Shown here one piece after another: positions 1 through 5,859 of a stretch of DNA of 6,487 bases (position 1 is its first letter; each line of letters begins with the position of its first letter). Position numbers and translations under genes: made by a program. The stretch is from Planctomycetota bacterium (GTDB taxonomy: Bacteria; Planctomycetota; Planctomycetia; Pirellulales; Pirellulaceae), in assembly GCA_024277285.1 (NCBI GenBank), contig JAJRVM010000025.1, positions 1-6,487 on the forward strand. Direction: 5' to 3'. Under the pieces are notes generated by a model. The model saw nothing but the letters and a program-made list of their open reading frames with translations. It did not search any database and was not told the origin of the DNA.

Positions 1-614
1 CTATTCCTTGCCCGTAATGTTCTTTGCCCTTTGCTGTGTTCGTGCTCATGGATGCCGTCAAGGAACTTTGCGCAGAAAAACGGCACTTGGGGGGGATGCC
101 TGGCATTCTCGTCGTGCTGCATACTTGGAACGGTAAACTTGGCTACCGGCCAAGCTCGCTGCTTCCGCGACGCAACGCTCCGTCCAAGAGACTTTTTTCA
201 ACGGCCGAGCGTTGAAAAAAGTCTTGTCTCTTCTCTTCGCAACCGACGAGCCCACGGGAATCCGTCGGTCGGGGCGCGGAAATCCGTGGGTTGGGGCGGC
301 GTGGATGCGGGGCATGTTGATTCACTCTGACCGCAGAATCTGGATTTCCCGCCACTAGCGTTGCGATGCCCATAATCTGCTCGCTTGGCACAAGCCTTGC
401 TGTAGACAATGCCATCGCCGCTGTGCGACACCATTACGGTTGAATTCGTCTCTCCGCATACGCGGGGGCGAACGCGAGAAAGCGATCTTTGGGAGGCAGC
501 AACCTGTTCACGGTCTAGAATTCGAGCGTGTCCCACGACGCGCTCGCCATGCGAACGGGGATTTCGGTAGCAGCGAGTGTTTTGCCTGTGGCGATAAGTC
601 ACATTCTGAGTCTG
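1..614. other. non-coding upstream region with small hairpins; no supported gene
   Basis: I see no credible gene here. Open frames exist on both strands, but their translations are rich in Arg, Ser, Cys and Pro, lack any recognisable domain, run straight through the inverted repeat at 189-224, and have no convincing ribosome binding site. Visible structure includes a 6-bp hairpin CTTGGC/GCCAAG (138-143 and 149-154). It also includes CAACGCTC (173-180), which could pair with GAGCGTTG (207-214) in competition with the main inverted repeat. Around 242-290, ACCGACG pairs with CGTCGGT (242-248, 263-269) and CCCACGG with CCGTGGG (251-257, 284-290). I could not find a convincing -35/-10 promoter, although the operon promoter presumably lies somewhere between here and 713. 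Confidence 0.6.
189..224. repeat. perfect 15-bp inverted repeat with 6-nt loop
   Basis: The arm GACTTTTTTCAACG (190-203) is the exact reverse complement of CGTTGAAAAAAGTC (210-223). One more A-T pair (189/224) extends the stem to 15 bp, and the loop is GCCGAG. The T-run lies in the 5' arm and the A-run in the 3' arm, so no U-tract follows the stem and it is not a canonical intrinsic terminator on either strand. It looks like a dispersed palindromic intergenic element. From memory, similar TTTTTCAACG...CGTTGAAAAA palindromes occur in planctomycete intergenic regions, but I could not check this. Confidence 0.8.
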
Positions 615-662
615 CTCGCGAGCCAACACACTCGCGAGCCAACACACTCGCGAGCCAACACA
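615..662. repeat. three perfect 16-bp tandem repeats with CTCGCGAG palindrome
   Basis: The unit CTCGCGAGCCAACACA occurs three times without mismatch at 615-630, 631-646 and 647-662. Each unit opens with the 8-bp palindrome CTCGCGAG, so the array presents three identical dyad sites 16 bp apart, about one and a half helical turns. It ends 51 bp before the hdrC start codon, a position where it could lie in the promoter or 5' leader. The 6-mer TGAGTC flanks it on both sides (607-612 and 665-670). It may be an operator array, a methylation or nucleoid-protein site, or a selfish intergenic repeat; the sequence alone does not decide. Confidence 0.9.
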
Positions 663-680
663 ATTGAGTCATGTTGTTTC

Positions 681-697
681 GGTTGGCATTTCCAACC
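681..697 (+). other. small hairpin in the hdrC leader
   Basis: GGTTGG (681-686) and CCAACC (692-697) form a 6-bp stem with a CATTT loop, 5 nt upstream of the hdrC Shine-Dalgarno sequence. If transcribed, it would sit just before the ribosome binding site. The stem is short and may have no function. Confidence 0.4.
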
Positions 698-702
698 ATG
701 TC

Positions 703-707
703 GGAGG
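703..707 (+). promoter_or_regulatory. ribosome binding site of hdrC
   Basis: A perfect GGAGG lies 6 nt before the ATG at 714. It fixes the hdrC start and rules out the longer in-frame reading that begins upstream and would translate the tandem repeats. Confidence 0.88.
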
Positions 708-713
708 AAACCG

Positions 714-1286
714 ATGGTCACGGAATCAAACGACGGTCACCGCTCCGCCTTTTTCAACGAGGTGGTCGCGGACACGCCAGGAGGCGAACAATTGGCGCAT
801 TGTCTTCAATGCGGTAGCTGTGGGGGGTCGTGCCCTAATGGTGCTGACATGCAGCACACACCACGAACTATTTTTGCCATGATCAACGCGAACCGCCGAG
901 AGGACGTCCTGTCGGCCAACACGATGTGGTGTTGCGTGTCGTGCTATTTTTGCACCACACGTTGCCCGCAGGAGATTCCGATCACGGATCTCATGTACGC
1001 GTTGAAGCGCAAGGCAATTGCCGAGGGGTTTGCGAACGACACGGACGCGCCGGCGCTGGCGAAGACCTTCACGGACTTTGTCGAGGACTACGGGCGCAGT
1101 TTCGAGTTCGGGTTAGCGAGCCGCTATTACTTTTTCAATAAACCACTGAGCATGTTCAAGCTGGTGCCAATGGGGTTGTCGATGTTGGCACGTGGCCGAA
1201 TGCATCTCAAGCCGAACAGGATCCGCCAAATGGATCAGTTGCAGGCGATTATCAAGAAGGCCAAAGAGATTGGAGGTACGCGATGA
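714..1286 (+). CDS. hdrC: heterodisulfide reductase subunit C (HdrC), two [4Fe-4S] electron carrier
   Basis: HdrC carries one branch of bifurcated electrons from HdrA to the disulfide-reducing subunit HdrB, in the cytoplasm. The protein is 190 aa, close to the size of methanogen HdrC. It contains two ferredoxin-like motifs: C30-x2-C33-x2-C36-x3-C40-P and C74-x2-C77-x2-C80-x3-C84-P, the ligands for two [4Fe-4S] clusters. The rest is mostly helical, and a basic C-terminal stretch (about 160-190) contains no cysteine. There is no signal peptide or membrane segment, which separates it from membrane-anchored HdrE/DsrM-type partners. The frame stays open upstream to 528, but the ATG at 714 has GGAGG at ideal distance and begins just before family-like sequence, so I chose it. 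Its stop overlaps the hdrB start as ATGA, implying translational coupling. The HdrC family call is firm, supported by HdrB and HdrA immediately downstream. Confidence 0.94.
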   Translation: MVTESNDGHRSAFFNEVVADTPGGEQLAHCLQCGSCGGSCPNGADMQHTPRTIFAMINANRREDVLSANTMWCCVSCYFCTTRCPQEIPITDLMYALKRKAIAEGFANDTDAPALAKTFTDFVEDYGRSFEFGLASRYYFFNKPLSMFKLVPMGLSMLARGRMHLKPNRIRQMDQLQAIIKKAKEIGGTR

Positions 1287-2179
1287 AATACGCGTATTAT
1301 CCAGGTTGTTCGTTGGAATCGGGAAGTGCGGCCTACGATGTGTCGGTTCGTGCGGTGGCGGACGCCTTGGGATTTGAATTGGAAGAACTGGACGACTGGA
1401 ATTGCTGTGGCGCGACGGAGTATTTTTCGCAGAACGAGCTGGTTGCAACGAGTGTGATTGCACGCAATCTGGCGCTCTGCCGGGCGGACCAAACGCAGCT
1501 TGTTGCGCCCTGTGCCGCATGTTTTCTGAACCTCAAGAAGACCGACCACTTGATGGCCGAGCACGAGGAGATGAACGGGAAAGTCAACGAGGCCTTGTCG
1601 GCGGGCGGGCTGCACTACGATCCGGGTCGCGTGCAGGTTCGCCACTTGTTGGACCTGATCTATACCGACATTGGCGAAGAGAAAATTCGCGAGAAAGTCG
1701 TGCAACCGCTCAAGGGCTTGCGCATTGCACCCTATTACGGTTGCCAGGTGGTCCGGCCGCTCAACGGATTCGACAACACCGAGTATCCAATGAAGATGGA
1801 CGAATTGTTCACCTGGCTCGGTGCGGAAGTGGTCGACTATCCGGTCAAGAGCCACTGTTGCGGTGGTCACATGACGCAGATCAGCGAAGACGCGGCGTTC
1901 GAGTTGATTCGACGGTTGCTAGACAGCGCCGTTGATTACAGCGCCGACATGATTTTGTGCATGTGTCCGATGTGCCAGTTGAACTTGGACGCGTACCAGG
2001 GACGGGTGGCGAACCATTTCAACAAGAACTACGAGATGCCGATCATCTTTTTCACGCAGTTGCTGGGCGTCGCGCTTGGGATTGACTTCGAGCAATTGGG
2101 AATTGGCAAGGAGATTGTTGCGGCAGGTCCGGTAATCAAAGCGAAGCTTGCCGCAGCGGCGGCGGGTTCGGCATCGTAA
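1283..2179 (+). CDS. hdrB: heterodisulfide reductase subunit B (HdrB), noncubane [4Fe-4S] catalytic subunit
   Basis: HdrB is the site of disulfide cleavage. In methanogens it reduces CoM-S-S-CoB using two noncubane [4Fe-4S] clusters bound by cysteine-rich CCG motifs. Both motifs are complete in this 298-aa protein: C9, C41-C42, C77-x2-C80 in the first half, and C154, C192-C193, C228-x2-C231 in the second. Typical local signatures are visible: YYPGC near the N-terminus, NCCGA at 40-44, YYGC at 151-154, HCCGGH at 191-196 and CPMC at 228-231. The length matches stand-alone HdrB. An Ala-rich C-terminal tail follows about residue 280. The start overlaps the hdrC stop (ATGA), with GGAGG at 1272-1276. 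All ten cluster ligands are present, so the protein should be catalytically competent. Its natural disulfide is unknown if the host is a bacterium, since CoM-S-S-CoB would then not be expected. Confidence 0.95.
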   Translation: MKYAYYPGCSLESGSAAYDVSVRAVADALGFELEELDDWNCCGATEYFSQNELVATSVIARNLALCRADQTQLVAPCAACFLNLKKTDHLMAEHEEMNGKVNEALSAGGLHYDPGRVQVRHLLDLIYTDIGEEKIREKVVQPLKGLRIAPYYGCQVVRPLNGFDNTEYPMKMDELFTWLGAEVVDYPVKSHCCGGHMTQISEDAAFELIRRLLDSAVDYSADMILCMCPMCQLNLDAYQGRVANHFNKNYEMPIIFFTQLLGVALGIDFEQLGIGKEIVAAGPVIKAKLAAAAAGSAS

Positions 2180-2249
2180 AGACTGATATTCCTGACAAGA
2201 CGACGCAACAGGCAATGGAAACTTACCCACCAGCCTATTGGTTGCGAAA

Positions 2250-2255
2250 GGGAGG
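2250..2255 (+). promoter_or_regulatory. ribosome binding site of hdrA
   Basis: GGGAGG lies 6 nt before the ATG at 2262. It selects this start over a TTG eight codons upstream (2238), whose reading would translate the Shine-Dalgarno itself. The site also overlaps the last codons of a possible 14-codon micro-ORF ending at 2259. Confidence 0.88.
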
Positions 2256-2261
2256 ATAACG

Positions 2262-4289
2262 ATGGCCGAGAAAATCGGCGTCTACGTGTGCCATTGTGGC
2301 AGCAATATTGCTGGCAAGGTCGACGTGGAAGAAGTCGCCAAGTGGGCCGGCGAACATGTGGAAGATGTAACGGTAACGCGTGACTACAAGTTCATGTGCT
2401 CCGACCTTGGCCAGAAGTTGGTCGCGGACGACATCAAGAAGGAAGGGCTAACACGTGTGGTTGTGGCCGCTTGTAGCCCGCATTTGCACGAAAAGACGTT
2501 TCGTCGTGCCTGCAAGAACGGCGGATTGAACCCCTATCTTCTGGAAATGACGAACATTCGTGAGCATTGTTCGTGGGTCCACAAAGACACGGCGGCGGCG
2601 ACCGAAAAAGCCAAGGCGTTGGTTTCGGCGGCGGCCGAACGCGTGAAGTACCAAGAACCGCTCGAACCAACCTACGTCGACGTCAACCCGAACACGCTTG
2701 TGGTGGGCGGCGGCATCGCCGGTTTGCAAGCGACACTCGAATTGGCTGACGCGGGCTACCCGGTACACCTGGTCGAACGTCAACCGTCGATTGGCGGACA
2801 TATGGCGCAGTTCGACAAGACGTTTCCCACTCTGGACTGTTCGGCCTGTATCCTGACCCCCAAAATGTCGGAAGCGGGCCAACACGAGAACGTTGCGTTG
2901 CACGCCTATTCCGAATTGGAAGAGGTCACCGGGTCGGTCGGCAACTTCCACGTGAAGATTCGGCAGAAGGCGCGCAAGGTCGACTTTGATCTTTGCACCG
3001 GTTGCGGCATCTGCGTCGAGAAGTGTCCTCGCAACGTGTTGGATACCGAGTTCGAGGCGGGGATGGGGAATCGCAAAGCGATCTATATGCCCTTCCCTCA
3101 AGCCGTACCACGCGTCCCCGTTCTCGATACAGGTTCGTGCATCTGGTTTGAACGTCAACGATGCGGCGCGTGCCAGAAGTTGTGCCCCACCGATGCGATC
3201 AATTTTGAGCAAGAAGATGAACTGATCGAATTGGATGTCGGTAACATCATTATCGCAACGGGTTGGAAACCGTTCGACTGCCGCAAGATTCCGCAGTACG
3301 GATACGGCCGATTGGCGAACGTTTACACCAGTCTCGAATTCGAGCGACTTTGTAACGCTGCCGGTCCAACCAGTGGCAAGATCGTGTTACGTGATGGCAA
3401 AACGGTTCCCAAGTCAGTGGCGATAATCCACTGCGTTGGAAGCCGCGACTTGAACCACAATCCGCATTGTTCGAGCGTCTGTTGCATGGCGTCGCTTAAG
3501 TTCGCTCACTTGGTGATGGAAAAGACAGGTGCCGAAGTGCACTCGTACTACATCGACATGCGTACGAACCAGAAGGACTACGAGGAGTTCTATCAGCGTC
3601 TGCTGGCCGAGGGCGTTCATTTCGTCCGCGGCAAGGTCTCGGAAGTGACCGATGCCGCTCGGTCGGCTGGGGAGCAGGGCAAGTTGATCGTGCAGGCGGA
3701 GGATACGTTGATTGGCCGCCAACAGCGAACACCGGTCGACATGGTGATCCTGATGGGGGCGATCGAACCGCAAGCCGATGCGCGTGAACTGGGTTTGACC
3801 TGCGGTATTTCCTGCAGCATGGCTGGGTTTTATACCGAGCGGCACCCGAAGCTCGATCCGGTCGCCACGATGACCGACGGCATCTTCGTGGCCGGGGCTT
3901 GCCAGGGCGCGAAAGACATTCCGGCATCGGTCGTCCAAGGTGCGGCAGCCGCCGCACGGGTGGCTGGCATGATCACCAAAGGCAAGGTGATGATCGAGCC
4001 GGTGGTCGCATCGATTCAGGAAGAGAATTGTTCCGGTTGCCGGATTTGCAACAACTTGTGTCCTTACAACGCGATCGATTTCGATTCGGCACGTGGTGTC
4101 AGCCACATCATTACGGCGCTTTGCAAGGGATGTGGTACCTGTGTATCAGCTTGTCCCGCCCAGGTGATCAGTGGCGCTCACTTCAGTAACCAGCAAATAT
4201 TCGCGGAAATCGAAGGAGCCTTATGGGACGCTATAGCCCCCACCGAGGCGCCGGGAGATTCGGAGACGGCGGAGGTGTCCGCTTCGTAA
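2262..4289 (+). CDS. hdrA: heterodisulfide reductase subunit A (HdrA), FAD electron-bifurcating subunit
   Basis: HdrA is the flavin hub of the complex. Its FAD takes electron pairs from the hydrogenase via MvhD and splits them between ferredoxin and the HdrC-HdrB branch. The 675-aa protein has the full classical layout. An N-terminal Cys-containing domain (about 1-140) includes VCHCGSNIAG at 9-18 and AACSPHLHE at 69-77. A thioredoxin-reductase-like FAD domain follows, with GGGIAG at 149-154 and the acidic strand end near E172. An inserted ferredoxin domain has C245-x2-C248-x2-C251-x3-C255-P, then C293 and C301-x2-C304-x3-C308-P. The flavin domain resumes with TDGIFVAGAC near 538-547. A C-terminal two-cluster ferredoxin has C590, C593, C596, C600 and C621, C624, C627, C631. 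Further conserved Cys lie at 193/196 and at 391, 403, 407 and 408. A poorly conserved-looking acidic/Ala tail follows about residue 655. It is not fused to MvhD and contains no in-frame TGA (selenocysteine). Length and motifs fit methanogen-type HdrA. Confidence 0.96.
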   Translation: MAEKIGVYVCHCGSNIAGKVDVEEVAKWAGEHVEDVTVTRDYKFMCSDLGQKLVADDIKKEGLTRVVVAACSPHLHEKTFRRACKNGGLNPYLLEMTNIREHCSWVHKDTAAATEKAKALVSAAAERVKYQEPLEPTYVDVNPNTLVVGGGIAGLQATLELADAGYPVHLVERQPSIGGHMAQFDKTFPTLDCSACILTPKMSEAGQHENVALHAYSELEEVTGSVGNFHVKIRQKARKVDFDLCTGCGICVEKCPRNVLDTEFEAGMGNRKAIYMPFPQAVPRVPVLDTGSCIWFERQRCGACQKLCPTDAINFEQEDELIELDVGNIIIATGWKPFDCRKIPQYGYGRLANVYTSLEFERLCNAAGPTSGKIVLRDGKTVPKSVAIIHCVGSRDLNHNPHCSSVCCMASLKFAHLVMEKTGAEVHSYYIDMRTNQKDYEEFYQRLLAEGVHFVRGKVSEVTDAARSAGEQGKLIVQAEDTLIGRQQRTPVDMVILMGAIEPQADARELGLTCGISCSMAGFYTERHPKLDPVATMTDGIFVAGACQGAKDIPASVVQGAAAAARVAGMITKGKVMIEPVVASIQEENCSGCRICNNLCPYNAIDFDSARGVSHIITALCKGCGTCVSACPAQVISGAHFSNQQIFAEIEGALWDAIAPTEAPGDSETAEVSAS

Positions 4290-4304
4290 GGAGCAACGAG
4301 TTTC

Positions 4305-4802
4305 ATGAGCGACGATAAATTTGAACCGAAAATCATTGGGTTCCTTTGTAACTGGTGTTCGTATCGTGCGGCCGATTTGGCTGGCACAGCGCGCATCGCT
4401 TACGCCCCCAACATTCGCATCATTCGCGTGATGTGCAGCGGGCGTGTCGATCCCACGTTCGTGCTCAAAGCGCTGTCACTAGGGGCCGACGGCGTCATGA
4501 TCGCCGGTTGCCATCCGGGTGAATGCCATTACCTGGAACAGAACTACAAGGCCATGCGGCGTTTCAACATGCTGCAGCATACGCTCAAAGCGATGGGTGT
4601 CGAAGAAGAACGTGTGCAATTGGTCTGGGCGTCGGCGGCCGAAGGTCAGCATCTGGCCGAAGCGATCGACAGGGTGGTTGCCGATATCAAGGAGCTTGGT
4701 CCGCTTGGTTGGTCCCGCAACTGGGACGAGAACGGTGAGCGTATTCAGGCGTTGCAGGACATCGTCAACGAACATAATGAGGCGATGGAGGTACCCCAAT
4801 GA
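4305..4802 (+). CDS. mvhD: MvhD-type [2Fe-2S] adaptor between hydrogenase and HdrA
   Basis: MvhD is the small iron-sulfur protein that physically and electronically links a hydrogenase (or formate dehydrogenase) to HdrA. This 165-aa protein has the family pattern: FLCNWCSY at 13-20 (C15, C18), RVMCSGRVDP at 41-50 (C44) and GCHPGECHY at 68-76 (C69, C74), which supply the [2Fe-2S] ligands. It has no signal peptide or membrane helix. The C-terminal part (about 95-165) is helical and charged, somewhat longer than in compact family members. The start at 4305 lies 15 nt after the hdrA stop, whose TAA runs into AAGGAG (4288-4293) at 11-nt spacing. The stop overlaps the mvhG start as ATGA. Its position between hdrA and the hydrogenase genes mirrors its bridging role. 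MvhD domains also occur as C-terminal fusions of HdrA; here it is separate. Confidence 0.93.
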   Translation: MSDDKFEPKIIGFLCNWCSYRAADLAGTARIAYAPNIRIIRVMCSGRVDPTFVLKALSLGADGVMIAGCHPGECHYLEQNYKAMRRFNMLQHTLKAMGVEEERVQLVWASAAEGQHLAEAIDRVVADIKELGPLGWSRNWDENGERIQALQDIVNEHNEAMEVPQ

Positions 4803-5845
4803 GCAGCAAAGCCAAAGCGGCTGAAACCGGCACGCCGGATGCCAAGCCGAAAGGTAAGTTGGCGATTTACTGGGCCGCATCGTGCGGAGGTTGTGAGATT
4901 TCGATCCTCGGGATCGACACCAAAATCCTCGACGTGGCAGCCGCGTTCGACATCGTGTTCTGCCCTTGCATCGTGGATGGCAAAGTACGCGACATTGAGC
5001 GGATGGAAGATGGCGAGATCGACGTCTGCTTGTTCAACGGAGGAATCCGGACGAGCGAACAGGAATACATGGCACAATTGTTGCGCAAGAAATCGAAAGT
5101 GCTGGTCGCTTTCGGTTCCTGTGCGAGCGAAGGGTGCATTCCCGGTCTAGGTAACCTGCATTCAAAGAAGGCGATTTTTGACAATTCGTATCAGGATTCG
5201 CCTTCGACCGAAAACCCGGACGGAACACGGCCGCAACCCAAGACCAAGGTGGCGGAAGGAACGCTCCACCTACCCATTTTCTACGATACACTGAAGACGC
5301 TCGACCAAACCGTGCCGGTCGATTATTATCTTCCTGGTTGCCCGCCTGAGTCGGATCGGATTTGGGATGCGATCGAGGCGATTGTCACGGGCAACTTGCC
5401 GCCAGTCGGATCGGTGATTGGCGCGACGACGACCGTCTGTGACTTTTGCGATCGCACGCGATCGGAAAAGAAGATCAAGGCGTTCAAACGGACATGGGAG
5501 ATCATCCCGGATCCCGATATCTGCCTGCTGGAACAAGGTGTGATCTGCTGTGGTATCGCCACGCGAGCCGGTTGCGGCTGCCTCTGCCCACAGGTCAATT
5601 CCCCCTGTATCGGCTGCTACGGACCTAACGGCGACGCGGAAGACTATGGTGCGCGTCTGATGAGCGCGTTGGCATCGGTGATCGATTCGGACGATCCCGA
5701 CGAGATTAACGAGATTATTGAGAAAGGTATTCCCGACCCGGTTGGCACGTTCTACCGCTTCAGCCTGGCGGGGAGCCTTCTGCGGCGCGGCAAACTGCCG
5801 GAAGCTGGCAACGGTCATGCGGCAACTCGTGCCAAGACGTCATAA
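4799..5845 (+). CDS. mvhG: F420-non-reducing-type [NiFe] hydrogenase small subunit (MvhG)
   Basis: This is the small, Fe-S-containing subunit of a group 3c-like cytoplasmic [NiFe] hydrogenase. It relays electrons from the MvhA active site to MvhD. The 348-aa protein shows the proximal-cluster ligands C29-x2-C32 (SCGGCEIS), C108 in GSCASEGC and C181 in LPGCPP. A Cys-rich second half follows, with C214, C217, C242, C250/251, C259, C261, C263, C270 and C273, enough for two more [4Fe-4S] clusters. There is no twin-arginine motif; the first 20 residues are a Lys/Ala-rich hydrophilic extension, so the enzyme should be cytoplasmic. A hydrophilic stretch at about 121-158 (NSYQDSPSTENPDG region) looks like a surface loop. 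It is translationally coupled to mvhD by ATGA, with GGAGG at 4787-4791. NADH dehydrogenase 20-kDa subunits share the fold, but the Cys-rich C-terminal half and the neighbouring mvhA make it a hydrogenase. Confidence 0.93.
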   Translation: MSSKAKAAETGTPDAKPKGKLAIYWAASCGGCEISILGIDTKILDVAAAFDIVFCPCIVDGKVRDIERMEDGEIDVCLFNGGIRTSEQEYMAQLLRKKSKVLVAFGSCASEGCIPGLGNLHSKKAIFDNSYQDSPSTENPDGTRPQPKTKVAEGTLHLPIFYDTLKTLDQTVPVDYYLPGCPPESDRIWDAIEAIVTGNLPPVGSVIGATTTVCDFCDRTRSEKKIKAFKRTWEIIPDPDICLLEQGVICCGIATRAGCGCLCPQVNSPCIGCYGPNGDAEDYGARLMSALASVIDSDDPDEINEIIEKGIPDPVGTFYRFSLAGSLLRRGKLPEAGNGHAATRAKTS

Positions 5846-5859
5846 GGAACGGACGAACC

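Noticed and set aside
189..224. Intrinsic transcription terminator
   Set aside because: The stem is strong, but no T-tract follows it on either strand and the stem base is A/T-rich, so it is only a palindrome of unknown role.
1..330. Forward frame open from the left edge to 330
   Set aside because: It runs through the inverted repeat at 189-224, has erratic Cys/Arg/Ser composition and no recognisable fold, and shares the stretch with competing open frames on the other strand.
371..410. CATAAT (371-376) and TTGGCA (385-390) as promoter elements
   Set aside because: Neither has a partner box at 16-18 bp spacing, and both are more than 300 bp from hdrC.
198..647. 149-codon open frame on the minus strand upstream of the operon
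   Set aside because: Its translation is Arg/Ser/Cys-rich with no domain. It starts inside the tandem repeats and ends in the palindrome, so it looks like chance openness of GC-rich non-coding DNA.
615..662. CRISPR array
   Set aside because: The repeats are 16 bp and directly adjacent with no spacers, so they are simple tandem repeats.
528..713. Upstream extension of the hdrC reading frame by 62 codons
   Set aside because: It would translate the tandem repeats into a low-quality peptide. The ATG at 714 has GGAGG at 6-nt spacing and yields the usual HdrC length.
2238..2261. TTG start for hdrA eight codons upstream
   Set aside because: The ATG at 2262 has a strong GGGAGG at ideal distance and begins with family-like sequence.
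2448..3212. Long minus-strand open frame (254 codons) opposite hdrA
   Set aside because: It is an antisense shadow of a gene with clear HdrA motifs. Similar shadows lie opposite hdrB (1235-1870), hdrA (3414-4106) and mvhG (5270-5818).
2160..4289. Both HdrB and HdrA end in Ser-Ala-Ser, suggesting a shared tag
   Set aside because: Three residues in Ala/Ser-rich tails of different proteins are easily explained by chance, and the other subunits lack it.
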